A stretch of DNA of 64,000 nt from Whitmania pigra. Its lineage: Eukaryota > Annelida > Clitellata > Hirudinida > Haemopidae. Shown here one piece after another: positions 24,573 through 34,733 of the stretch. Position 1 is the first letter of the stretch. Every line of letters starts with the position of its first letter. The stretch lies in NCBI GenBank assembly GCA_021613335.1, contig JAJTWR010000332.1, forward strand, positions 2,635,001 through 2,699,000, given 5' to 3'. Both the position numbers and the translations under genes were made by a program. The notes beneath the pieces were generated by a model, which saw only the letters and a program-made list of their open reading frames with translations, was not told where the DNA came from and did not search any database.

Positions 24573-26066
24573 ATGGCTCCATCTTGGGGCGTCAGTCTCG
24601 TCGTATTGATCATCCGCACATACTCCCTCGAAGCCGAGTTAAATGCCGAGAATGAATCGTCGACTGCACGGACGACGTCAGCATTTGAAGTCGATGTCGT
24701 TACAGCAAGAAATGACGTCATATCAACAATGCCACAACCTTATGATGCGAGTTGTGATTGGACGAAGAGTAGCAACCAGCACGTGATTATATCCTTGCAA
24801 GTTTTCCTCATCATCTCAACTTTCTTCGTAATCATTGGCCTCATGGGAAATATGGTGAGCCTTATCGTCTTTTCATCCTCGGAAATGAGAAAAATCTCAT
24901 CCAGTGTTTACCTCCTGCTCCTGTCGGTATCGGATTCCGTTTATTTGCTTTGTATTTTCTGCACCAAGACATTGAACATCCTCAGATGTTGGCACATTTC
25001 GAGTCTCGCCCACGACCTGAGAAATTACAGTTTTATCAGCTGCGTTCTTTTCCAATATTTCCTCGACTTGACATCCGACTACTCGAGTTGTCTCATTCTT
25101 CTTTTCACCCTGGAGAGGTTCGCCGCCGTTTATTGGCCAGTTCGGTTCAAGGAGATGTGCACAGTGACGAGGGCTCGCATTGCTGCCGGAACGACATTTG
25201 CCGTTGTGGCTCTGTCCATAGGACCTCCTCATCACTTCCTCTTGCGTCTTTACAGCGATTACAATCTCTGTGCTCTTTCGGATCTGAACGGAATGATTGT
25301 CTACAATCTGTACATTCTAGAAATGATTGTTTTCAGGGTTCTACCTGCACTCATCATTGCAATTCTCAATGGATTCATAGTAGCCAAAGTGGCCAAGATT
25401 TCGAGGTTGAAAAAGAAACGCAAGAACTCAGAGACGGTTGGAATTGAATTGAAAACTTGCATTTCAACTCCGATGACCAACAAAGAGGACAACAAAAAGC
25501 AGAAACGTGAAGCGGCGACAACAACTACGCCCATCGGCATTGGTGGCCTGTTTGTCAATAAAGGTAGCAAAGAGCAGGCAGGGAAATCCGCCAACATTAT
25601 AAAAGAAAGCGAAGATGCACCCGTTGAAAAGTCGCTCGTCAATCAGCCGTGTGAAGCAGTTGTTAAAGTCACTCAAAATCACCAACAACTCATCCATCGG
25701 CGACAAAAGCAACAAATTAAAAGAGCTGAGGACAAAAATCTACAGCTGACAGTAATACTAATTCTTGTTTCGACAACGTACGTGGTAGCTTATTTACCGA
25801 CCCTCATACACTTCATTATCGACCTCCTGTCATATGGCAAGTTCTTGTCGGTGAATAATGAAGCCAGGATGATCGCCCGCCACTACACCGACCTTTTGTA
25901 CGTCTCAGCTTTTGCCACCAACTTCTTCCTCTTCACCATGAGTGGTCGTGTGTTCAGGCAGCAAATGTGGAAAATTTTTTGTCGGTCTTCGGTCACAAGC
26001 GGATCCAACTGTTCCGAATGTCTCCGCACCAAACGAAGAACTACCAATGGCTGCGAGAACAAATGA
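24573..26066 (+). CDS. Intronless rhodopsin-class (class A) GPCR, neuropeptide-receptor type
   Basis: A 497-residue frame starts at an ATG in good context (aaccATGg); an earlier in-frame ATG at 24489 would add 28 residues. Seven hydrophobic segments are visible at about 72-100 (with GN in TM1), 108-131 (LSVSD in TM2), 156-183, 203-220, 243-272, 389-416 and 437-457. The DRY position is ERF (181-183), Cys157 and Cys233 can form the conserved extracellular disulfide, TM6 has AYLP in place of CWxP, and TM7 has TNFFLF in place of NPxxY. Cytoplasmic loop 3 is about 115 residues, rich in Lys, Glu, Thr and Ser. N-glycosylation is possible at NESS (27-30). The ligand is unknown; similarity in style is to invertebrate peptide receptors. 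A polyadenylation signal AATAAA lies at 26164. Confidence 0.88.
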   Translation: MAPSWGVSLVVLIIRTYSLEAELNAENESSTARTTSAFEVDVVTARNDVISTMPQPYDASCDWTKSSNQHVIISLQVFLIISTFFVIIGLMGNMVSLIVFSSSEMRKISSSVYLLLLSVSDSVYLLCIFCTKTLNILRCWHISSLAHDLRNYSFISCVLFQYFLDLTSDYSSCLILLFTLERFAAVYWPVRFKEMCTVTRARIAAGTTFAVVALSIGPPHHFLLRLYSDYNLCALSDLNGMIVYNLYILEMIVFRVLPALIIAILNGFIVAKVAKISRLKKKRKNSETVGIELKTCISTPMTNKEDNKKQKREAATTTTPIGIGGLFVNKGSKEQAGKSANIIKESEDAPVEKSLVNQPCEAVVKVTQNHQQLIHRRQKQQIKRAEDKNLQLTVILILVSTTYVVAYLPTLIHFIIDLLSYGKFLSVNNEARMIARHYTDLLYVSAFATNFFLFTMSGRVFRQQMWKIFCRSSVTSGSNCSECLRTKRRTTNGCENK

Positions 26067-26163
26067 GTCGACACGAGCAGTTTCTACCAAAACAATTCAA
26101 AGGTGAACGTCGCTATGTCGCTTCACATTCGTGTGCTGCATTTGAACAAAGAAAGCGAAAAAA

Positions 26164-26169
26164 AATAAA
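26164..26169 (+). promoter_or_regulatory. Candidate polyadenylation signal of the GPCR gene
   Basis: AATAAA about 100 bp after the GPCR stop codon, on the coding strand. Sequence match only. Confidence 0.5.
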
Positions 26170-26638
26170 GTGGAATTTCAGATAGATAAAATCTCCGTAG
26201 CCAAATATTTGCAAGTCCTTTATTCTTTTTGTTCTCTAATTCAATATTTTCATTTTGTATGATTTTATGTTCATCATTCCATCAATGGTTCTGCTAAAGA
26301 ATTAAAAAACAGCCCGTTGAGATTCATAGACAATAATTACTAATATTTCAAATTATTAATTATTAATATTTGAAAACAGTAATTATTACTATTATTTCTT
26401 TTTACTTTTTCCCACTGGATGTTTTTCCGAAATTACGTCAGAAATGTAAGTTCTCAGAAAGATTTTGTGGAGTTATCCATTGAGCTCAACAACATTGATA
26501 TATAACATAGATATGACATAGACATGATAATGTCTGAAATTATTTTATATTAATGCTTTCTGAAAATAAATTTAACTGAAAAATTTAACTGTGCAATAAG
26601 ATTGTTAAAACTTTCTTAAAAACGTCATTGAACTATTC

Positions 26639-27234
26639 GGAAATGAGGCACCCCGTCATAACAGCCCGGCGACAAAATAGCCCCGACAAAACAGCCCCGT
26701 CAAAATAGCACGGCGTCAAAATAGCCCAGGACAAAACAGCCCGGCGACAAAACTACCCCGTCAAAATAGCGGTAAAATTGGTTCATTGTGGATTTGTTAC
26801 ATGTCCACATGACGTGATGATAAGGTGAGTCCAATAAGGTGATTCACTTTGTATGACTCTAATATGTTGTACTTCAATCGATAACATAGATTAAATTTCA
26901 ATTCCAAATCAAACCCTTCATTGTACACATTGCAACTCGGGGAAGGATCAAAAGAAATTAAATGCTCAAAGGAACTTTCGTGACTTAATGAGTTTCTGGT
27001 AAATTCTCTTTGTGAGGATGGCACATGTTGCTTGTCAATCGATAATTTATATTAAATATCAACTTGAAAAATCTATGTAAACTAAGGAAGTAGCCGGGAT
27101 CCTAATAATATTTTAGACGATAAATCTTCCACTTAATGAAATTCCGTGGCTGTTTTGTCGGGGCTGTTTTGACGGGGCTGTTTTGACGGGGCTATTTTGT
27201 CGCCGGGCTGTTATGACGGGTCACCCGGAAATGA
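26639..27234. mobile_element. Non-autonomous DNA transposon with subterminal repeats and 8-bp target duplication
   Basis: The element (26647-27226, 580 bp) is flanked by GGAAATGA on both sides. The left end reads CACCCCGTCATAACAGCCCG; the right end in reverse complement reads GGGTGACCCGTCATAACAGC. Both ends consist of repeated ~14-bp units of the type GGGCTGTTTTGACG (GGCTGTTTTGTCGG, GGCTATTTTGTCGC). The interior has no transposase. Eight-base duplications fit hAT, P or similar superfamilies, but the terminus is not one I can assign. The units are the building blocks of the array at 31562-32330. Confidence 0.85.
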
Positions 27235-27780
27235 AGAACTGGATGAGGCTGAATTTAGAAAGGTGTCATCCAGGATGGATGCATCTTCGGTAAGTAGAAA
27301 TGCAAATGAAAGGAAATTACAGCTGCCTTCCATTTTTATTTCCAGCGAAAAAATATGATCCGTTCTTTTTTGATGGACTTTTTTAAATATTTATTAATTA
27401 ACCTCTACGTCTCCATCATGGTACTCGCTAAGTTGCCCGTTTGAATTTGTTTATCTTGAGTCTGCACAGACTCGTTAACATGTTCCAATCGAGTCGTTAG
27501 TGACATGAGAAGCTTTTAACGTTTCCTTTACGAGTTTCCTATTTCTTCGTTTGAGCAAATCCGGCAACTCTCTGTGCAAAATGGGGACCACTACAATCAG
27601 GGCTTATCTTAAATAAGTGTTGACAGGCCCAAAAATTTCATTTTTCATGTAAGACCTTCGCTGGAACGCAGATTTATTTTGCGACATTTTGAGAGTCTTG
27701 AGTATTTCAGTTTCATTGCGAACGACAAGCATGCATCTAAGTTCTTATTGTATATGAAAGTGTTGCATCCTGAATAAATG
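27235..27780. other. Non-coding stretch between transposons
   Basis: No recognisable exon. It ends near the presumed 3' end of the minus-strand LINE. Confidence 0.35.
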
Positions 27781-28610
27781 TTCATCTGACAGACAAAAAT
27801 CGTAAAATTAATGTATTGGATCTTGTTTTAGTAATTCTAGTAATTCTAGTTTTAGTAATTATGATGACGACGATGAATTGTAACGCTGTGCAAATTTTCA
27901 TGAATTGTAAGACGGGATGTGATTTTTTATAAGTTTTTGGTGATGATTTCATAAATGTTGTCAAAACTCTTCTACCACATGAGAGGTTTGTGCTATGAGC
28001 CATCCAAGTTAACAATCAGACTGCCTGAGACATAACAGTGCAGATGCTGGCATCATAGCTACAGTTGTGTTCAGCAGCTGGTAATGCTCGCATAGCATTT
28101 CAATGCTTGAGAAGTTTATGTTGCTGGTAGATGTCTTCAGAGTTTATCAAAAGTTCATAGAAGTTCATCCAAGCACTTTTCGGAGGATGTGCGCTGTTCT
28201 CATTAGCGCGATCTTCTCTATTTCACTCGTATTGGGTTTTCCTGGGATCATCTCTGCATTCTGCCGAATCCTTTCTCAGTTTCCAAGCGCTCCGTCAATG
28301 ATTTATCGTTCTGGTTTTGACGTTCCGCATTCTGCTGAGTCTTTATACTTTATAATTTTCTCAGCTTTTTTCATCATTACGTTGTTGTTGTCAGGGACTG
28401 CCACGTCAATAAGCAAACAAGTTTTTTCTTTGTTGTTATGGATCACTAGCTCTGGTCTATTGGTCACGATTGTTCTATCAGTGGTAACCGGTGAATCCCA
28501 CGTGATGGTGACGGCATCAGTGCTTATGACGCTGACTGGTTCGTGCTTGTAGTACTTCTCAGCTGCTGGGGTTCCAAACATCTTACAAACTGCCCAGTGG
28601 ATGTAGCTAG
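27780..28610 (-). pseudogene. LINE ORF C-terminal region with restriction-like endonuclease motif, broken
   Basis: Minus-strand frames read ITWDSPVTTDRTIVTNRPEL, then VIHNNKEKTCLLIDVAVPDN and KKAEKIIKYKD, and after a frameshift EKIALMRTAHILRKVLG with a stop near 28164. The RPE(L)-x12-D-VAVP spacing resembles the PD-(D/E)xK endonuclease of early-branching LINEs (R2/NeSL/CRE type), here with PE for PD. AHILRKVL is the usual C-terminus of this protein group. Lower coordinates would be the 3' UTR. Frameshifts make it non-functional. Confidence 0.65.
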
Positions 28611-29245
28611 TTTGTCATGGCATTTGAGGTACTCCGTTGGAACCATTGTTGTGCAGCCGATAACCAGATGACTCCTCGGTCTTGTGACACATTCGCAAGA
28701 GCTGTCTACTGATTGTTTGGAGATTTTTTTGGCGGCATCGCGTGTTGAAAGCTTGGTCTTGCGCAGCAATGATGAGGTTCTCTGTCTCTCTTTTTAGACC
28801 GGAGTTTCTCACCAACATCATTGTATCCTCCATGTCGATTTCAGACTTGTCAAACGCTCGAAAAAAGTGACCATACATGGATTTTGATTTTATTTTTCCA
28901 TTTTTCCTCTTCCAATTTTTATACTGGGATGGCTTAGTCATCAGATATCTGGTTTTGACTTTATCAGCATGTTTCTTGATAGAGTGTTTATTTTTACTGC
29001 AGTCATTCATTTTGACGTTCATCGCAGAATTTTGACCCTTTCCCATGCCACCAGGTCTGAAATTCTGAGATTCCCTTCAACATTAATTAGAGGCTCAATT
29101 TTGGTTATGAAGCCTTTCTTGGTCAGTTTCTTTTCTAAATGGCAGACAAGATTGTTATGCCGCTCTCTTCTCGCTGCATCCATACCTGGAAAAATTGACT
29201 TTAAAGCGAATTTTGATTGCCTAAACTCGAGAGCTTAAACAAAAT
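28611..29245 (-). pseudogene. LINE ORF fragments (R2-like), two blocks with frameshifts
   Basis: From the right, one minus-strand block reads MDAARREREHNLVCHLEKKL and TKKGFITKIEPLINVEGNLR, ISDLVAW, resembling the endonuclease region of R2-type proteins. A second reads YGHFFRAFDKSEIDMEDTMM, LVRNSGLKRETENLIIAAQD, QAFNTRCRQ, the usual segment before the zinc-knuckle part of the element continuing at 28610. The two blocks may be one element or two fused fragments. Confidence 0.6.
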
Positions 29246-29274
29246 ATCTGCACTTGTCGCTCGCTGAAAACTTC

Positions 29275-29288
29275 TATTATTATTACTA

Positions 29289-29374
<86 letters not shown>

Positions 29375-29376
29375 AA
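29275..29376. repeat. (TTA)n microsatellite
   Basis: About 100 bp of TTA units with a few TTG. Poly-Asn frame on the minus strand. Confidence 0.95.
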
Positions 29377-31557
29377 AAATTTTTGTAAATTTTAATTTTA
29401 AAATGTTGTTGAAAAAAAAGTTTATTTGTTGCATAGTTTTACTTATAATTAATAAGCATGCAGGAAACACTTAATAATTGATGAACCCTTGATAGGTGAT
29501 GGCGTGTGCTTGTTTGCATCAAACAGATGTTGGCGACTGTTTCTAATTTCCTTGCATAACTTTCATTGTTGGATTAGAAACACGGAAAACGGAAAATTGT
29601 GCGCATTTATTGTCATTTGCTAATATGATTAACGCTAGGATTTCTTTCACAAAATGGCGTGTGGCATTTGATTGTATTTTTTTCAAATTTATCAACATAA
29701 CCAGATGATACAGTTATGATGATGATGAGATGATGATGACGATGACGACTACGACGACGATTTCAATGATGACGATCATAAATATTCCGAAGAATAAATA
29801 AAGATAAAAGCTAATAAAAGATCAAGGAATAGATTAGTCAGAAAATGATGAAAAACTAATTCGAATTAGGGATTGTCCACAAATGGAAAGTATGTTCCTT
29901 CTAAGAAGCTGGTGATAGATTAAACGCTTTCAACTTAGTGATGTCTTCATAATTCCATATCAAGCTGTGTCCGCGTATAGTATATAAATCTTACACGCAT
30001 ATCCAAGACAAATAAATGTAATAATATATATTAATAAAAATTAATGTATTTCAATACGAACTTAACTTTTAGAAGATATATATTTCATGCAGTTTTGTCA
30101 CGAGATGCCATGAACCACATTATTGTTCTTTGTAATTGTAAATGTATTTGCAAATGTAAACGTATTCGTATTAATTAAAAAGTGTTGCAACCATTGCAAC
30201 TTGGAATCGATGCAAAAGCTTTTATTCCCAAATGACCCCAAGGTTTTTATTATGATTTATACTTTAATTATATTATTTAGGATATTACACTATTAAATCA
30301 CACAAAGGTTATGCGTTTTGAATCTTTTAAGAAAATAAAGCTTTCAAAAAATATTTTTCACATTAAACAAGGCAGAAATTAAATTAGAGATAAACTACGT
30401 TTATCTTTTCTTTTTAAATTTCACGCCGAAAGGTGAAACAGAAAGATTAGTAGTTTAAATCACGTTTCATCTTTAAAGAGAAAAAATTGTAACCCGTCAG
30501 GAGAACAGCAATTTAGACACGTAACTACATGTACGCGAATCTAACAATGTCATGTACATTCATTTCAAAATTGGATACCTAACACAAATATCTAGAAATG
30601 ATTATTTTTAAACAAATCGGACATTGTTCATAGATTCGCATGGTAAAAGATGACATATGAGCTCAGCTAAGTCCAAGTAATCCTGGATTTGAAACCAGCT
30701 GTGCTGCACAACCACTAATATTCAGGACCACAGACAGAAATTTCGGACCAATGGGCACAATGACCACGGGTCCATAAACTCTGACAGAAAGAGCTTTTAA
30801 AAACAAATTGTCAAGCACTTCATAATAATATAATCTTGCTTTGTTCTGTCGAAAAATATTATCAAACTAATAAATCGTAATAATATAGTAGAAAAGCTAA
30901 GAAAATCGAAAAGATTCAAATAAATTGTGGTTCAATAAACAAAAGACTGCATTTCAAAAAGCAGGATCAACAATGGTGAACCATCAAAAAAATTTGAATC
31001 CTTTTTTTTTCCTGCAAAACACAAAAACAAAGTTTGCGCTGATAAGACTAATCGGCTGCATGCTTCAGAAATCAGTTTAAAAAAAAATTTAATCTTCAAA
31101 AGGAATGTCGGAATAACTGCAAAATATTAAAAATAACCAGGCATCGTGGTGCTTATCCCACGATTTAATATAATAAATTTTTAATTATTTATTATTATAT
31201 TATATTATTTAATTTATATTATTGCATTAAATTTATATTTATTACATTAAATTTATATTTATTACATTAAATTTTTAATTAACTCACGAAAGAAAGCAAT
31301 TCCATTATCGTACCAAATGTCTTTTGACGTTGGAAATTTCTCGAAGGCGAGAAAGTGAACGGAATATGGAAGAGGAAAGAATGAATTATAATTAAATTAA
31401 GATCCATTCCAAATCACAGAGAAAACGTTTTGGATGGATTGACTGAGTGACGAAGGGATGCACGGATAGATGAAACAAGCATCTCAAGTTCTCACTATAA
31501 ATTATTAGTAGAGCTTGTTGGTTGTTATTATTATTGCTACCACGACACCAGCCTTAT
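29377..31557. other. AT-rich intergenic stretch, nothing recognised
   Basis: A short GAT/GAC/TAC tract lies at about 29718-29765. No coding exon, element end or RNA gene could be supported across this ~2.2 kb. Confidence 0.4.
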
Positions 31558-31561
31558 TTGT

Positions 31562-32330
31562 GCTATTTTGTCACCGGGCTATATTGACGCAGGGCTGTTT
31601 TATCGGGGCTGTTTTGTCTTGGACTATTTTGACGCAGGGCTGTTTTATCGGGGCTGTTTTGTCTTGGACTATTTTGACGCAGGGCTGTTTTATCGGGGCT
31701 GTTTTGTCTTGGACTATTTTGACGCAGGGCTGTTTTATCGGGGCTGTTTTGTCTTGGACTATTTTGACGCAGGGCTGTTTTATCGGGGCTGTTTTGTCTT
31801 GGACTATTTTGACGCAGGGCTGTTTTATCGGGGCTGTTTTGTCTTGGACTATTTTGACGCAGGGCTGTTTTATCGGGGCTGTTTTGTCTTGGACTATTTT
31901 GACGCAGGGCTGTTTTATCGGGGCTGTTTTGTCTTGGACTATTTTGACGCAGGGCTGTTTTATCGGGGCTGTTTTGTCTTGGACTATTTTGACGCAGGGC
32001 TGTTTTATCGGGGCTGTTTTGTCTTGGACTATTTTGACGCAGGGCTGTTTTATCGGGGCTGTTTTGTCTTGGACTATTTTGACGCAGGGCTGTTTTATCG
32101 GGGCTGTTTTGTCTTGGACTATTTTGACGCAGGGCTGTTTTATCGGGGCTGTTTTGTCTTGGACTATTTTGACGCAGGGCTGTTTTATCGGGGCTGTTTT
32201 GTCTTGGACTATTTTGACGCAGGGCTGTTTTATCGGGGCTGTTTTGTCTTGGACTATTTTGACGCAGGGCTGTTTTATCGGGGCTGTTTTGTCTTGGACT
32301 ATTTTGACGCAGGGCTGTTTTGACGGGGTG
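31562..32330. repeat. 45-bp tandem array, 16 apparently identical copies, built from three ~15-bp subunits
   Basis: The marker GACGCAGGGCTG recurs every 45 bp from 31586 to 32306, giving 16 units with no difference seen by eye. Each unit is three related subunits: GGGCTGTTTTATCG, GGGCTGTTTTGTCTT and GGACTATTTTGACGCA. These match the subterminal units of the transposon at 26647-27226, and the array ends GGGCTGTTTTGACGGGGTGC as that element's terminus does. Because 45 is divisible by 3, two plus-strand frames stay open throughout (286 and 251 codons, 15-residue periodic peptides), but no gene is implied. Confidence 0.95.
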
Positions 32331-32632
32331 CCACTTATTATACTTATTATACTTATTATACTTAACCCCGGTTAGAACGTCGTTGAGGCTCTATAATCAA
32401 TAATTCTAAAGCTTGCAAATCTTGAAAATGTTTCAAATGGATATGTGCAAACAAAATGAAAAAACAATAGCTCTGTATGATTATGCGATTAAAAAGTATA
32501 AAAGATATAAAAATATAAATTTATTTAAACAGTTTCAAAATAAAAATTGTGAAAAAATTAAATTACGGCAATGATATTACATTTTACACAAGAATGATAA
32601 TTATATTCTAGCAATATCTTTATAATAAGATT

Positions 32633-32702
<70 letters not shown>

Positions 32703-33560
32703 TATATATATATACTGAGAGAGTAAGGATTCATGGCCGAGACACTCATCGAATGGACCAATCCTCTGAAGATCCCTGTCAGAAGGCTAGATGAAGAACT
32801 TTGAAAAATAATTGTTATAATAATATTAATATAGTGCTGGCATAAAAAATGAAATATTCCGATCATATAATCGATGTATATTAAGCAAAAGCTGATAACA
32901 TTAAAATATGTATTGAAATATTTCAGTAAGCGCGTAAGTTCACTAAGCGTAGTAAGTATACTAAGCACATTAAGTACATTAAGCGCAGTAAGCAATGATT
33001 ACTAAGTGCAGTAAATGCTCAATTTTAAGGAGAAATTTGAAATCAACACAAACTTTCTTTTTGAACATAAAAATTGTGTTCGTATTTTGTAATTTCCTTT
33101 ACAAAGTAAGTTATTGTTTCTTATTTCCTAGAAGCGCAAATAAAGAATCAATTTCAAGAATCATCACTAGTGTGAATTTTAATTTTGTAAATTTTAAAAT
33201 ATGAATAAGCTGAAGTTTTCTTGGTTTTAATGAAATTTTAATAAAATCCTATTAAAATATTAAAATTCATGTTCATAAAAATAAATTAATAATTGTAAGG
33301 CATTACAAAATAGCATTTAACAGAGGAATAAATTCAGGATAGTCCGAAAAAAAACAACAAAATTACTCAATTAGATGGCGACTCGCGCACTTAGTGACTG
33401 AAAATGTGCAATGACTGACGAATAGAGCGTGCATCCAAGAATGAAAGGAAATATAAAATAATAATCGATAATAAATATCTATCTGTTCCTTAACAAAGGT
33501 GGAGATTCAAAGTAGAAAATATGGCACTCTGCTGGGCTCCTTCCTTGTTTTGAGCATCAC
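32328..33560. other. AT-rich stretch with a (TA)n(GA)n microsatellite
   Basis: A (TTATAC)-type short repeat follows the array (32336-32362), and (TA)n/(GA)n lies at 32636-32716. A degenerate AAGYRYAYTAAG tract lies at about 32930-33000. No gene recognised. Confidence 0.5.
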
Positions 33561-33564
33561 TTAA

Positions 33565-33720
33565 TTCGAACACTGTGCAGGATTACAGCGGTAATGGCGA
33601 CAGTCGTAATGTGACGTCCTTGCAGCCACGAGCACTATCAGGAAGGAGCTTTATAAAAATGGTTAATAAAACGCGCTTCTGATGCTATATAAGGTCCTAA
33701 ATAAATGAACTGCACTGAAC
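33565..33720 (+). mobile_element. tRNA-derived SINE, family A, diverged copy
   Basis: GGATTACAGCGGTAATGGCG then ACAGTCGTAATGTGACGTCC and TGCAGCC match the head region at 60200 (reverse strand) and 18040. The tail shows ATGGTTAATAAAACG and GCTATATAAGG. Confidence 0.6.
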
Positions 33721-33984
33721 GAACCACCACCAACCAAAAATATTTAATTTTCTCAAGATATTAAGAACAGAATAAGAGCAATATTAAGAATAAAAGCCAT
33801 TTATTGGTGTAAAAAAAAACGAAAAAAAACTTCAGTATAGTTGTTGATGCCGCTTTATAGTTTCATGCAAAGTTCTTCTCGCCCATTCGGGACGTATCTT
33901 TGCTCAATTCAATTAAGAGAGAAATGATAACAGGACAAGATGAAATTTACGAATGGCTCTAATAATAATAATAATAATAATTAA

Positions 33985-34030
33985 TTTATAAAGCGCCGTG
34001 TGCGTAGCGTCAGAGGCGCCTTGTGTCTTC
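33985..34030 (-). mobile_element. SINE family A tail fragment
   Basis: In reverse complement it contains AAGGCGCCTCTGACGCTACG then CACACGGCGCTTTATAAATT, the conserved 3' domain also present at 60075 and 62430. Confidence 0.6.
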
Positions 34031-34733
34031 GCTGTCTCCCAAAATAATAGCACGTCATCATCAGTATTTTATTTCTCTTTTTAAGATTAACATACTGAGA
34101 TTTCTGCTTTTTGTTGCAATTAAATGTTGAAATTGAAAATAACGCATTTCAAAGAAATGTTCAGCAAGAAAATTTACACCAAGTGATTCAACATTATAAA
34201 CGAAATAAATCGTATCTATGGAAACGATATGAACAATTGACAGTTGAAGGTAGTGAACCCGAATGCCGCAGATTTGAAACTTTCTTAATAACTGCTCGTA
34301 AATAATCAATGAGCATCACTTTCAGAATTTACCGAACTGGCGAACTGAAGGTGACAATCCAATGGGGCGATGACATTGCGACTCATTGGAAATATTTCAC
34401 GCAAACTGTCCTTTCAATGATAAAATATTGCTTCAGAAATACATGTAACTATTATCTGAACATTGTAAATACTGCTTTTCCATGAATTTTTGATATCACA
34501 AGGGTCTCTTGTTTGGTAATCTGCCAACATGGCTTGCCAACATCTCCATTACGTCATTTAAAAGTTCCAATTGAGACCGAATTAACCGGTAACAAACATT
34601 CGCACCATATATGAGTTCACACTGAAGCAACATTCCATGGCGACGCTAGACATATTTTTCAATAATAATTTTAACTCGACTTGTTCGCTCTTTAACTTGT
34701 TTTCCATGAACTTTTCATTCTTTCTCACACAAA

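Noticed and set aside
24950..25447. 165-codon plus frame and several minus frames within the GPCR
   Set aside because: Shadow frames of the GPCR coding sequence; no domain features.
28103..28552. 149-codon plus-strand frame with hydrophobic segments, possible membrane protein
   Set aside because: The opposite strand encodes recognisable LINE protein motifs in the same place, so this is an antisense shadow.
31515..32375. 286-codon repetitive open reading frame as a gene, or the array as a CRISPR
   Set aside because: It is a contiguous head-to-tail 45-bp satellite with no spacers, in eukaryotic DNA, and two frames are open at once because of unit length.
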